From Accumulibacter sp. (GTDB taxonomy: Bacteria; Pseudomonadota; Gammaproteobacteria; Burkholderiales; Rhodocyclaceae): 64,000 nt of DNA. A program made the translations under genes and the position numbers. The notes below the pieces were generated by a model, which had not been told where the DNA came from, ran no database searches, and worked only from the letters and a program-made list of their open reading frames with translations. The stretch spans positions 176,540 to 240,539 of the forward strand of contig JACKLW010000009.1 of assembly GCA_024235715.1 (NCBI GenBank), given 5' to 3'. Below, in pieces: positions 46,440 through 54,574 of this stretch. Numbering within the stretch: position 1 is the stretch's first letter; each line of letters begins with the position of its first letter.

Positions 46440-46482
46440 ACCCCAACGTTTCCGAATCCATTGAACCGACAAGGAGTTTCCC

Positions 46483-46920
46483 ATGCTACAGATCAAGACC
46501 TTGATCCTCGCCGCTGCCAGCAGCGCCTTCATGCTCGCCAGCCAGCCTTTGCTTGCCCACTCCGACGAGTATCTCGACACCCAGAAAGCGCCCAATGGCG
46601 GGCAGCTGCGCATGGCCGGGCCTTACCACTTCGAGCTGGTGGTAAGCGGCGACAACAAGGAAGCCAAAGACAGCCCGGTCGTCGTCCATGTCACCGACCA
46701 TGCAGGGGCCAGGGTCGCGACGGCCGGCGCGACCGGTACGGCGACCATCCTCGCCGGCAAGAAGAAGAGCAGCGCGACCCTGACACCCGCAGGCGACAAC
46801 CGTATGGAAGGCACAGCCACGTATGTGTCGACGCCCGACATGAAGGTCGTCGTGTCGATCACCCTGGCCGGCAAGGCGGCCGAACAGGCGCGCTTCACGC
46901 CGCTGGCCGTCAGCCACTAG
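46483..46920 (+). CDS. Small exported protein at the end of the efflux operon
   Basis: This is a 145-residue protein. The signal peptide ends Q-P-L-L-A before H-S-D-E-Y-L-D. The next segment, K-A-P-N-G-G-Q-L-R-M-A-G-P-Y-H-F-E-L-V, resembles the H-G-G-Q-L-x(5)-H-x-E-L-V region seen in small proteins linked to CusA/CzcA pumps. The rest is predicted beta structure. AAGGAG lies upstream, and the gene begins 44 bases after the pump gene. A periplasmic metal-binding or accessory role is inferred from context; no named family. Confidence 0.72.
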   Translation: MLQIKTLILAAASSAFMLASQPLLAHSDEYLDTQKAPNGGQLRMAGPYHFELVVSGDNKEAKDSPVVVHVTDHAGARVATAGATGTATILAGKKKSSATLTPAGDNRMEGTATYVSTPDMKVVVSITLAGKAAEQARFTPLAVSH

Positions 46921-46972
46921 GCGCGGGGCGCCGGGTGAAGGGCGTCCGGCTGATCGCGGACGCCCGATGCCT

Positions 46973-47419
46973 CTACTGAATACCTGCCTTGCGCTGCTCG
47001 AGCCGCACGTAGGCGGTGATCTGCGCGACGTCGTCCGGGGTCAGCCCGGGAACCGGCGGCATGTCGCCGAACTGCCAGTGATGCGCACGCGAGCCGCTCT
47101 TCACGGCCAGCTGAAAGGCGGCATCGCCGTGATGCGAGGGTTCGTAGATCTTGTTCAGCATCGGCGGCCCCTTGTCGCTGCCCTGCAGATTGGCGCCGTG
47201 GCAGGATGCGCAGCTTTTCTCGAAGAGGGCCTTGCCCGCTGCCGGGTTGGGCATCAGCCCGGGGTTCGGCTGCGGCACCTGGATGTTCTGCGCCACGGCC
47301 GGCAGGCTGATCGCCGCGGCAAGGATCAGGAGCGCGAGCAGGCACAGCCGCAGGCGGGTGATGTGTTGCCCTGGGTGGCCGGGCGAAATCGCCGGCGCGC
47401 AATTGATGGTCTTGTTCAC
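46973..47419 (-). CDS. Class I cytochrome c
   Basis: This 148-residue exported monohaem cytochrome has a long N-terminal leader with a hydrophobic core (L-R-L-C-L-L-A-L-L-I-L-A-A-A). The haem site is K-S-C-A-S-C-H-G-A-N-L-Q-G, and a distal Met is likely in F-G-D-M-P-P-V-P-G-L. It resembles small periplasmic electron carriers. GTG 47419 directly follows the TAG of the upstream small gene. It is the last gene of a three-gene operon headed by a Met-rich protein and a CopR-type box. Redox partners unknown. Confidence 0.85.
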   Translation of the reverse strand: MNKTINCAPAISPGHPGQHITRLRLCLLALLILAAAISLPAVAQNIQVPQPNPGLMPNPAAGKALFEKSCASCHGANLQGSDKGPPMLNKIYEPSHHGDAAFQLAVKSGSRAHHWQFGDMPPVPGLTPDDVAQITAYVRLEQRKAGIQ

Positions 47420-47569
47420 CTATGCTTTTCCTCTATCGTCATGATGGCTGCCAGCCCCCGGCGGCGGTGCCGAGCAGCACGAATGGGGTTTCGAGCTGGC
47501 ATGCGCTGCGGCGTTGGCTTTCCGCCAGTCGCGAAAACTGGCCAGCAGTCGTTGCAGCCAGGGAATCAT
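47420..47569 (-). CDS. Tiny Cys/His-containing protein in the Met-rich/cytochrome operon
   Basis: This 49-residue frame has an ATG that overlaps the TGA of the Met-rich gene (ATGA), and its stop abuts the cytochrome c start. It begins M-I-P-W-L-Q-R-L-L-A-S-F-R-D-W-R-K, an amphipathic helix. It continues into a flexible part with H-A-S-S-K-P-H-S-C-C-S-A-P-P-P and S-H-H-D-D. The paired Cys and His residues could bind metal. Gapless packing between two real genes supports it; no family is recognised. Confidence 0.6.
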   Translation of the reverse strand: MIPWLQRLLASFRDWRKANAAAHASSKPHSCCSAPPPGAGSHHDDRGKA

Positions 47570-47916
47570 TTGCCCTGTTGCCCCTGACTGCCGTGCATTC
47601 CCGGCGTCATCGGCATCCCCTGTTGACCCTGCATGCCCATGTGGCCCTGACCTGCGCCCATCGGGCAGTCGCTGCTGCCGAAGTCCTTCATCATCGCCTG
47701 CATGTCGTCCATCTGTGCCGCCATCATCGGCATGCGCGCTGCGCCATCGGTCTGCTGAAGGGCTTGCATGCGCGCCTGCATGGCCTGCATGCGGGCCTGC
47801 ATCTGTTCGTACAGGGGATTTGCCGGCGCCGCTTTTTCGGCGGCAAGCAGGGCGAGCGGTGTGCTCAGCGCGCCGGCCAGAGCGATCATCGGGATCTTGC
47901 GGGACAGTGGCTTCAT
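47566..47916 (-). CDS. Met-rich periplasmic protein, probable metal-binding
   Basis: This is a 116-residue exported protein. The signal peptide (about 1-26) ends A-L-L-A-A. The mature part begins as a helix with repeating Y-E-Q-M-Q-A-R-M-Q-A-M-Q-A-R-M-Q and then M-P-M-M-A-A-Q-M-D-D-M-Q-A-M-M. It ends in a Gly/Gln/Met tail with M-G-M-Q-G-Q-Q-G-M-P-M. About one residue in six is Met, typical of periplasmic Cu(I)/Ag(I) binders. ATG 47916 lies eight bases after GAGGAA. It heads a three-gene operon with a CopR-type site 94 bases upstream. Confidence 0.75.
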   Translation of the reverse strand: MKPLSRKIPMIALAGALSTPLALLAAEKAAPANPLYEQMQARMQAMQARMQALQQTDGAARMPMMAAQMDDMQAMMKDFGSSDCPMGAGQGHMGMQGQQGMPMTPGMHGSQGQQGK

Positions 47917-48009
47917 GGTCATTCCTCGGGTTGGGCAGCGGTTCGCCGCTGGCGGTTCATCATCTACGCCAGTATCGACGATCGACACCGACGGCAAGGT
48001 GTCCCGTGA

Positions 48010-48025
48010 ATTACATTTCTGTCAT
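48010..48025 (-). promoter_or_regulatory. CopR/CusR-type operator before the Met-rich operon
   Basis: ATTACA-TTTC-TGTCAT differs from the box before copR at one base and shares its spacer. It lies between the sigma-factor gene and the Met-rich gene, 94 bases upstream of the latter on the minus strand. Confidence 0.7.
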
Positions 48026-48055
48026 CTGCGTCGATGGCCGGTTGTCCGCGGCAGC

Positions 48056-48694
48056 TCAGCGTCCGGCCTGCTCGCCGCTGGCGAACCATTTCTGTTCGAG
48101 GCAGAGACGCAACGCCATGCGCGCCCGGTGCAGCACCACCCAGCAGTTGCTGCTGCTCATCGACAGTTCGGCACAGATTTCGCCGGTCTCGAGGCCGAGC
48201 ATTTCGCGCATCATGAAGACGCGTGCGGTGGCGGGCGGCAGCCGCTGCAGGCAGAGCTCGAAGACCGCCCAGAAGTTGCGGTTCTCAAGACTCTTTTCCG
48301 GATTTCCCCAGTCCGAAGGTCGCGACTCACGTTGCCAGTGACCGTTGCTCTCGAACAGCGGATCGAAGTCGGCATCGTCGATTTCCCGTTCTGCGTGCTC
48401 GTGGATCGGTTCTCGGACACGGCGGCGGATGATGTCGACGATCTTGTTGCGCAGAATCGAGAACACCCAGGTCTTCAGCTTTGCCCGCTCGGCAAAGCGC
48501 GCGGCGCCCTCGAGCGCGGCCAGCATCGTTTCCTGGACGGCATCCTCGGCACTCGCCTGGTCGCGCAGTTGCAGGACCGCGAAGCGCAGCAGTTCGCGAC
48601 GGAAACCGGCAAGATCAGCGGCGATCGTTGCCGCCGCGGGCGACAGGCTTGCACCGGCGACGGCGCTCCCTGCGGTCCTGTCGTCGGCAGTCAT
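48056..48694 (-). CDS. ECF-type sigma-70 family factor
   Basis: This 212-residue RNA polymerase sigma factor has region 2 motifs Q-A-S-A-E-D-A-V-Q-E-T-M and L-K-T-W-V-F-S-I-L-R-N-K-I-V-D. A linker follows, then region 4 with P-P-A-T-A-R-V-F-M-M-R-E-M-L-G and E-I-C-A-E-L-S-M-S. It resembles the group of small sigma factors often paired with a zinc-binding anti-sigma protein, but no such gene is next to it. ATG 48694 was chosen because relatives begin shortly before region 2; ATG 48778 would add 28 Arg/Pro-rich residues. Neither start has a clear ribosome site. Confidence 0.82.
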   Translation of the reverse strand: MTADDRTAGSAVAGASLSPAAATIAADLAGFRRELLRFAVLQLRDQASAEDAVQETMLAALEGAARFAERAKLKTWVFSILRNKIVDIIRRRVREPIHEHAEREIDDADFDPLFESNGHWQRESRPSDWGNPEKSLENRNFWAVFELCLQRLPPATARVFMMREMLGLETGEICAELSMSSSNCWVVLHRARMALRLCLEQKWFASGEQAGR

Positions 48695-49002
48695 CGGCGG
48701 TGGCAATCGGCGACGGTCGGGTGGGGTGTCGGCACGGCGGTGGTCTCGCGAGAACGATGGTGGGGACGTACTTGCCATGGCGCCTGCACGAACGCCCGGC
48801 CGCGGGACAGTCTAACCGCAACCGGGCACAGGGGAAAGTCTTGCCGGTGTCCTTGCCGCAACTGCCTGGCGTGCCCGGCCACGGGGTCTTCGACCGCCGC
48901 CGACAATGCCGGATGAGCGCGTGCGCGGGCGGCAAAAAAGACGTTCGGCGTCTGGAAAAGGCATAAGATAAGCGGCGCTCAAACGACCACAAGGAGACAG
49001 CG
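48695..49002. other. Intergenic region between the sigma factor and alanine dehydrogenase genes
   Basis: This 308-base divergent gap holds the leftward terminator-like hairpin at 48934-48953 and the AAGGAG ribosome site of the next gene. The segment up to 48778 could be coding if the longer sigma start is used. Nothing else is recognisable. Confidence 0.4.
48934..48953 (-). terminator. Intrinsic terminator-like hairpin facing left
   Basis: On the minus strand AGACG-CCGAA-CGTCT is followed directly by a run of T residues (the A-run 48934-48939 on the plus strand). It would stop leftward transcription before it reaches the sigma-factor gene. Confidence 0.5.
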
Positions 49003-50121
49003 ATGCATATCGGCGTACCCAAGGAAATAAAGAACCACGAGTACCGCGTTGGCCTGACGCCATCATCGGTTCGGGAAATGGTTGCCCACGGTCATCCGGT
49101 GACCGTTGAAACCGGCGCCGGCGCCGCTATCGGCGCCGCCGACGAGGTCTACGAGAAGGCCGGCGCGGCGATCGCGGCGAGCGCCGCCGAGATCTTTGCC
49201 AAGGCCGAAATGATCATCAAGGTCAAGGAGCCGCAGGCCGGCGAGCGGGCCATGCTGCGCGAAGGGCAGATTCTCTACACCTATCTGCACCTCGCGCCCG
49301 ATCCCGCGCAGTGTGCCGACCTGGTCAAGAGCGGCGCCGTGTGCATCGCCTACGAAACCGTTACCCAGCCGGGCGGCGGTCTGCCTTTGCTGGCGCCGAT
49401 GTCGGAAGTCGCCGGGCGCCTGTCGATCCAGGCCGGCGCCTACTGCCTCGAAAAGGCGCATGGCGGCATGGGCATTCTGCTCGGCGGCGTGGCCGGCGTT
49501 CCATCGGCGAAGATCGTCATCCTCGGCGGCGGTGTCGTTGGCTCGAACGCAGCGCAGATCGCCGTCGGCACCGGCGCACAGGTGGTGGTCATCGACCGTA
49601 ATCTCGACGTCCTGCGGCGCCTGGACCGGCAGCTCGGTGCGCGGGTGATCACCGTCTTTTCGAACCGGGACAATGTCGAGCATCACGTGCTGCACGCCGA
49701 CCTGGTGATCGGTGGCGTGCTCATCCCCGGCGCTGCGGCACCGAAGCTGATCACCCGCCAGCTGGTCGACGCGATGAGGCCCGGTTCGGTGATCGTCGAC
49801 GTGGCCATCGACCAGGGGGGCTGCTGCGAGACGGCCAAAGCGACGACGCACGCCGACCCGACCTACGTGGTCGGCAACGTGGTGCATTACTGCGTCGCCA
49901 ACATGCCGGGTGGCGTTCCCAACACTTCGACCTACGCGCTCAACAATGCGACGCTGCCGTTTGCGCTGCAGATAGCAGACAAGGGCTGGCGGCAGGCGCT
50001 GCAGGATAACGAGCACCTGCGCAACGGCCTCAACGTCGCTTTCGGCAAGGTCACCTGCCGCGAGGTCGCCGACGACCTCAAGTACGACTATCACGATGCG
50101 CTATCGGTGATCGCAGGCTGA
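49003..50121 (+). CDS. ald: Alanine dehydrogenase
   Basis: This 372-residue enzyme interconverts L-alanine and pyruvate plus ammonia with NAD. The N-terminal [18 protein letters not shown] carries substrate-binding residues. K-V-K-E-P-Q holds the catalytic Lys region, and [12 protein letters not shown] is the NAD-binding loop. [12 protein letters not shown] and the final length fit Ald precisely. The start follows AAGGAGA. It is a single gene with no operon partner. Confidence 0.96.
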   Translation: MHIGVPKEIKNHEYRVGLTPSSVREMVAHGHPVTVETGAGAAIGAADEVYEKAGAAIAASAAEIFAKAEMIIKVKEPQAGERAMLREGQILYTYLHLAPDPAQCADLVKSGAVCIAYETVTQPGGGLPLLAPMSEVAGRLSIQAGAYCLEKAHGGMGILLGGVAGVPSAKIVILGGGVVGSNAAQIAVGTGAQVVVIDRNLDVLRRLDRQLGARVITVFSNRDNVEHHVLHADLVIGGVLIPGAAAPKLITRQLVDAMRPGSVIVDVAIDQGGCCETAKATTHADPTYVVGNVVHYCVANMPGGVPNTSTYALNNATLPFALQIADKGWRQALQDNEHLRNGLNVAFGKVTCREVADDLKYDYHDALSVIAG

Positions 50122-50268
50122 CGGGTTGCCGCCGGATCGGCCGGGAACGGGGGCCACGGGCCGGCGGGGTCTTGCGGGGCGCCGGCGCGCTCTCCTCTCA
50201 GTTGCGCGCGGGCGCGCTGACCGAGGCTGCTATCTCGGTCATCCCGGCGAAGGCTTCGCGCGGCGGTG

Positions 50269-51078
50269 TCAAGCCTGCAGTCCCGGCGTGCGGTGGCTGT
50301 CGATCACCTGCAGCAGTTGCGCGAAGACTTTCGGCGTGCCGGCGACCAGGTTGCCGGATTGCAGGAAGGTCTCGTTGCCGGCAAGGTCGCTGACCAGGCC
50401 GCCTGCTTCCGAGATCAGCAGTGCGCCACCGGCCATGTCCCAGGGCGACAGGCCGAATTCCCAGAAGCCGTCGAAGCGTCCGCAGGCGACGTAGGCCAGG
50501 TCGAGCGCCGCCGCACCCGGGCGGCGCATGCCGGCGGTCTTCTGCGCCAGTTCCTTGAAGATGCGCAGATAGGCGTCGATGTGGTCATACATGCGGTAGG
50601 GAAAGCCGGTGCCGATCAGGGCGCTCTCCAGTTTCAGGCACTTGCTGACCCGGATGCGGCGGTCGTTGAGGAAAGCGCCGCCGCCCTTGCTGGCGGTGAA
50701 CAGCTCGTTGCGCAGCGGATCGTAGACCACCGCCTGCGTCAGTTGCCCGCGGTGGGCGAGGGCAATCGAGATCGCGTACTGCGGAAAGCCGTGGATGAAA
50801 TTGGTCGTGCCGTCGAGCGGATCGATGATCCACTGATACTCGCTGCCGTCGGCCCGGCCGGCAGTCTGGCCGGACTCTTCTGCTAAGATGCCGTACTCGG
50901 GATAGGCCTCGCGCAGCACTTCGATGATCGCTGCCTCGGCCTTCTTGTCCACCTCGGTGACGAAGTCGCTCTGGCGCTTGGTGGTGATCTGCAGGTGCTC
51001 GAGATCCAGTGCGGCACGGTTGATGATCTGGCTGGCGCGGCGCGCCGCCTTGATGATGATGTTGAGAGCTGGATGCAT
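50269..51078 (-). CDS. suhB: Inositol monophosphatase family protein SuhB
   Basis: This 269-residue magnesium-dependent phosphatase begins [15 protein letters not shown]. Metal-binding motifs are [14 protein letters not shown] (about residues 83-92) and L-S-P-W-D-M-A-G-G. SuhB proteins also act in rRNA transcription antitermination. ATG 51078 was chosen; the frame continues open to 51345 antisense to trmJ but without homology. It is divergent from trmJ, a common arrangement. Confidence 0.95.
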   Translation of the reverse strand: MHPALNIIIKAARRASQIINRAALDLEHLQITTKRQSDFVTEVDKKAEAAIIEVLREAYPEYGILAEESGQTAGRADGSEYQWIIDPLDGTTNFIHGFPQYAISIALAHRGQLTQAVVYDPLRNELFTASKGGGAFLNDRRIRVSKCLKLESALIGTGFPYRMYDHIDAYLRIFKELAQKTAGMRRPGAAALDLAYVACGRFDGFWEFGLSPWDMAGGALLISEAGGLVSDLAGNETFLQSGNLVAGTPKVFAQLLQVIDSHRTPGLQA

Positions 51079-51142
51079 GATTTTGAAGACGGCGACGGGC
51101 GGCTGATGTCGCCCGATTGGTGTGGAGGATCCCGATTCTAAT

Positions 51143-51949
51143 ATGAACAGGCCTGCCGGGTCGCATTCTTCCGCCGCGCCGCTTGCCCGCATCCGCGTCG
51201 TCCTCTCGCATACCAGCCATCCGGGCAATATCGGCGCCGCGGCGCGGGCGATGAAGACGATGGGTCTGTCGCGGCTGTCGCTGGTCAATCCCAGGCATTT
51301 CCCGGATCCGCAGGCGGTGGCCCGCGCTGCCGATGCCGACGACATCCTCGAGCAGGCGCGGCTGTGCGCCAGCCTGGACGAGGCGCTGGCCGGCGCGGTG
51401 CACGTCTACGCGCTGTCGGCGCGGCATCGCAACCTCGGGCCGCCGGCGCTGCCGGCGCGCGAGGCGGCAGCGGACATCCTGGCCAGGGCCGGCGAGGGCG
51501 AAGTGGCGCTGCTCTTCGGCAACGAGACCGCAGGTCTTTCGAATGCCGAGGTACAGCGCTGCCAGCGGACCGTGTTCATTCCCGCCAATCCCGACTACAG
51601 CTCGCTGAACCTGGCGTCGGCGGTGCAACTCGTCTGTTACGAACTGCGCCTGGCGGCTTTCGACGGGCGCCCCCCTGTGCTTACCCGCGCCGTGCCCTTT
51701 GCCTCGCCGCCGGCGCCGCACGAGGACGTCGAGCGCTTCTACCTGCACCTCGAGCGGGTGATGGTCAGCAGCGGCTTTCTCGATCCGCAGCGCCCGCGCC
51801 GGCTGCTGGCCAAGCTGCGCCGGCTGTTCGGGCGCGCCGAACTGGAACGCGACGAGATCAACATCCTGCGCGGACTGCTGGACGCCGTCGAACGTTCCGC
51901 ACGGCGTGGCGAGCCTGCGGCGAGCGCGGAAAATAGTGGACCAAAATAG
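51143..51949 (+). CDS. trmJ: tRNA (cytidine/uridine-32 2'-O) methyltransferase TrmJ
   Basis: This 268-residue SPOUT methyltransferase begins with the TrmJ pattern [19 protein letters not shown]. The knot region holds [12 protein letters not shown] and [16 protein letters not shown]. The C-terminal part is a helical extension. It should methylate ribose 32 of certain tRNAs using AdoMet. ATG 51143 was chosen by family start. It lies upstream of cysE and the isc operon, a common neighbourhood in beta- and gammaproteobacteria. Confidence 0.93.
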   Translation: MNRPAGSHSSAAPLARIRVVLSHTSHPGNIGAAARAMKTMGLSRLSLVNPRHFPDPQAVARAADADDILEQARLCASLDEALAGAVHVYALSARHRNLGPPALPAREAAADILARAGEGEVALLFGNETAGLSNAEVQRCQRTVFIPANPDYSSLNLASAVQLVCYELRLAAFDGRPPVLTRAVPFASPPAPHEDVERFYLHLERVMVSSGFLDPQRPRRLLAKLRRLFGRAELERDEINILRGLLDAVERSARRGEPAASAENSGPK

Positions 51950-51994
51950 TGCGGTATTGTAAAATGCCGCGCATCGCTCAAGGACTTTCCTTCC

Positions 51995-52747
51995 ATGTTT
52001 GACCGTCTTCGCGAAGACATCCAGTCGGTCTTCGACCGCGATCCCGCCGCCCGTACCTCGTGGGAGGTTCTGACCTGTTATCCGGGGGTGCACGCGATCC
52101 TCCTGCACCGCGTGGCGCACTGGCTGTGGACGCGGGGCCTGCGCTGGGCGGGCCGTTTCGTCTCGCATCTCGGACGTTTCTTCACCGGTATCGAGATCCA
52201 TCCCGGTGCCACCGTCGGTCGCCGCATGTTCATCGATCACGGGATGGGCGTGGTAATTGGCGAGACAGCGGTGATCGGCGACGACGTCACCCTCTACCAC
52301 GGCGTCACCCTGGGTGGCACTTCGTGGAACAAGGGCAAGCGTCATCCGACGCTGGAGGACGGCGTGGTGATCGGCGCCGGTGCGCAGGTTCTCGGGCCGA
52401 TCAACATCGGCGCGGCAGCCAAGGTCGGTTCCAACGCGGTGGTCGTCAAGAGCGTGCCGGGCGGCGCAACGGCGGTCGGCAATCCGGCACGTATCATCGA
52501 CAACGAGCAGGACCAGAAGCGCGAGCAGATGGCCGGGCAGCTGGGCTTCTCGGCCTATGCGCTGGCCGCCAATCAGGACGACCCGCTGACCAAGGCAATC
52601 CACGGACTGCTCGATCATGCGGCCGAGGCCGACCGGCGCTTCGAGCTGCTGGTCAAGAAGCTCGAGGACGCCGGCGTGCACGTCAATGGCGACCTGAGCA
52701 GCGCCGACCGGTTCGATCCGCAATACCTGAGTAAAATAGTTGACTAA
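51995..52747 (+). CDS. cysE: Serine O-acetyltransferase
   Basis: This 250-residue hexapeptide-repeat enzyme makes O-acetylserine for cysteine synthesis. The left-handed helix runs from I-H-P-G-A-T-V-G-R to V-G-N-P-A-R-I-I, with [12 protein letters not shown] as the active-site His/Asp region. It is the shorter cytosolic type, as found next to iscR in many bacteria. Cysteine supply fits the sulphur needs of the isc operon that follows. The iscR promoter overlaps its last codons. Confidence 0.95.
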   Translation: MFDRLREDIQSVFDRDPAARTSWEVLTCYPGVHAILLHRVAHWLWTRGLRWAGRFVSHLGRFFTGIEIHPGATVGRRMFIDHGMGVVIGETAVIGDDVTLYHGVTLGGTSWNKGKRHPTLEDGVVIGAGAQVLGPINIGAAAKVGSNAVVVKSVPGGATAVGNPARIIDNEQDQKREQMAGQLGFSAYALAANQDDPLTKAIHGLLDHAAEADRRFELLVKKLEDAGVHVNGDLSSADRFDPQYLSKIVD

Positions 52748-52796
52748 TGGGTGGCGGATCCTTATAGTGCATAGTGTAGTAATCTGATCAACTATT
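52735..52796 (+). promoter_or_regulatory. iscR promoter flanked by opposed IscR-type half sites
   Basis: TTGACT (52740-52745) and TATAGT (52763-52768), with 17-base spacing, form the promoter. ATAGTTGACT at 52736-52745 matches one arm of the type 1 IscR site (ATASYYGACT) and covers the -35 box. Its mirror, TCAACTATT at 52788-52796, lies just after the expected transcription start. The nine-base arms AATAGTTGA/TCAACTATT are perfect. This suggests autorepression by IscR carrying a [2Fe-2S] cluster. Confidence 0.75.
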
Positions 52797-52813
52797 ATAA
52801 GATTGGAGCAAGG

Positions 52814-53305
52814 ATGAGACTGACGACCAAAGGGCGTTTCGCAGTGACTGCGATGATCGATCTGGCCCTGCGCTGCAGTGAAGGTCCGGTGTCTCTCGCC
52901 GGCATCAGCGAGCGCCAGAAGATTTCGCTGTCGTACCTCGAGCAGTTGTTCGGCAAGTTGCGCCGCTACCAGCTGGTCGGCAGCGTGCGCGGTCCGGGCG
53001 GCGGCTACTGTCTGGCGCGGCCGACCAGTGCGATGACGGTTGCCGACATCATTCGCGCCGTCGATGAGCCGCTCGATGCCACCCAGTGTGGTGGTCGCGA
53101 GAACTGCCACGACGAAGAGCGCTGCATGACCCATGACCTGTGGGCGACGCTCAACGTCAAGATGTTCGACTACCTCAGTTCGGTGACCCTGGCTGACCTG
53201 GTCGACCAGCAGCTGAGCAAGGGCGGTGCGGACGTCGCTGTCCTGCACGATGCACGGCGGGGCGGCGCACGGCAGCGCGGCAAGGTCGTCGCTTTCAGCC
53301 GCTAG
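52814..53305 (+). CDS. iscR: Iron-sulphur cluster regulator IscR
   Basis: This 163-residue Rrf2-family repressor has a winged helix at the N-terminus (M-R-L-T-T-K-G-R-F-A-V-T-A-M, with Y-L-E-Q-L-F as recognition part). Three cysteines in C-G-G-R-E-N-C-H-D-E-E-R-C (about residues 92-104) and the nearby His bind the [2Fe-2S] cluster. This spacing is that of true IscR. It heads the isc operon and probably controls it through the opposed half sites upstream. Confidence 0.96.
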   Translation: MRLTTKGRFAVTAMIDLALRCSEGPVSLAGISERQKISLSYLEQLFGKLRRYQLVGSVRGPGGGYCLARPTSAMTVADIIRAVDEPLDATQCGGRENCHDEERCMTHDLWATLNVKMFDYLSSVTLADLVDQQLSKGGADVAVLHDARRGGARQRGKVVAFSR

Positions 53306-53318
53306 GCGTTTGCCGGTC

Positions 53319-54476
53319 ATGTTCGCGCCCGTCTATCTCGACCACAACGCCACGACTCCCGCCGATCCGGCGGTGGTCGAGGCGATGCTGCCCTACCTTT
53401 CGGCCCTCTGCGGCAACGCGTCGAGCCGGCACGAATACGGCCGGGCGGCACGGCGAGCGATCGACGAGGCACGCAGCAAGGTGGCAGCCGCAGTTGGTGC
53501 GCATGCCAGCGAAGTGGTGTTCACCAGTGGTGGTTCGGAAGCGAACAACCTGTTGATCAAGGGTGCGGCCGCGTGCCTGAAGCCTGGTGTGCTGGTCGTC
53601 GGCGCGATCGAGCACCCCTGCGTGATCCGGCCGGCAGAGCAGCTGCGCAAGCGCGGCTGGACGCTGCACAAGCTGGCGGTGGATGGCGTTGGGCGCTTCG
53701 CTGCGGCGGAATTTGCCGCGCTGATGGCCGAAAGGCCGAAGATCGTCTCGCTGATGCTTGCCAACAACGAGACCGGCGTGGTGCAGGATATCGCGCCGCT
53801 GGCGAGGCAGGCCAGAGCGGCAGGCGCCTGGTTTCACAGCGATGCGGTGCAGGCGCTGGGCAAGATCCCGGTGGATTTCCGCCGCCTCAACGCCGCCGGG
53901 GTGAATGCCCTCAGCGTTTCGGCGCACAAGATCGGCGGTCCGAAGGGCGCCGCGGCGCTGGTGCTCGACAAGCGACTCGATATCGAGCCGCTGATCGCCG
54001 GTGGCGGCCACGAGCGTGGCCTGCGTTCGGGGACCGAGAACGTGGCGGCAATCGTCGGTTTCGGCGTCGCCTGCGAACTGGCCAGCGAACGCCTGGCAGC
54101 GCAGGCAGCACGCCTGCTGGCGCTGCGCGAGCGGCTCGAGAGCGGCCTGCTTGGCCTCGGTGCGACGGTCTTTGGACAGGCCGCCGAGCGTTTGCCGAAT
54201 ACCGTCTGTTTTGCGTTTCCCGACCTCGACGGCGAGACGCTGGTCGGGCAGCTGGACCGGGCCGGCTATGCGGTCGCCAGTGGCGCCGCCTGTTCGAGCA
54301 GCAGTCCGGAACCGTCACACGTGCTGCGGGCGATGGGCGTTGGCCCGGAACTGGCGCGCGGCGCCGTGCGGGTCAGTCTGGGCGGCGACAACAGTGGCGC
54401 CGAGGTCGACGGTTTCCTGGCCACATTGCAGGTGACCGTGATCCGGCTGCAGCAACTGACGGCCATGGCGGTCTGA
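53319..54476 (+). CDS. Second cysteine desulfurase, NifS-like
   Basis: This is a 385-residue class V PLP aminotransferase. Y-L-D-H-N-A-T-T-P-A-D at the start, the PLP Lys in S-A-H-K-I-G-G-P-K-G and the catalytic Cys loop S-G-A-A-C-S-S-S-S are all present. It differs clearly from the adjacent IscS: the Cys loop is A-A-C-S-S-S versus S-A-C-T-S-A, and it resembles NifS or group I desulfurases. It lies 14 bases after iscR. It may be a specialised sulphur donor; duplication within an isc operon occurs in some betaproteobacteria. Confidence 0.9.
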   Translation: MFAPVYLDHNATTPADPAVVEAMLPYLSALCGNASSRHEYGRAARRAIDEARSKVAAAVGAHASEVVFTSGGSEANNLLIKGAAACLKPGVLVVGAIEHPCVIRPAEQLRKRGWTLHKLAVDGVGRFAAAEFAALMAERPKIVSLMLANNETGVVQDIAPLARQARAAGAWFHSDAVQALGKIPVDFRRLNAAGVNALSVSAHKIGGPKGAAALVLDKRLDIEPLIAGGGHERGLRSGTENVAAIVGFGVACELASERLAAQAARLLALRERLESGLLGLGATVFGQAAERLPNTVCFAFPDLDGETLVGQLDRAGYAVASGAACSSSSPEPSHVLRAMGVGPELARGAVRVSLGGDNSGAEVDGFLATLQVTVIRLQQLTAMAV

Positions 54477-54574
54477 ACTGCACAGGGGCTGAAGAAAGGC
54501 CTGAACGCGCAATGACTGCGCTTCACAACGAGTAACAAGCAACAGCTGCACGAGTACAACACGGAGCAAGAGCG

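Noticed and set aside
50200-50268. A dispersed repeat like the one near 11873.
   Set aside because: Only about 12 bases (TCCCGGCGAAGG) match, which is too short to call a repeat.
50585-53320. A 911-codon minus-strand frame spanning suhB to iscR.
   Set aside because: It runs antisense to trmJ, cysE and iscR, which are clear genes, and is in a different frame from suhB. No recognisable domain.
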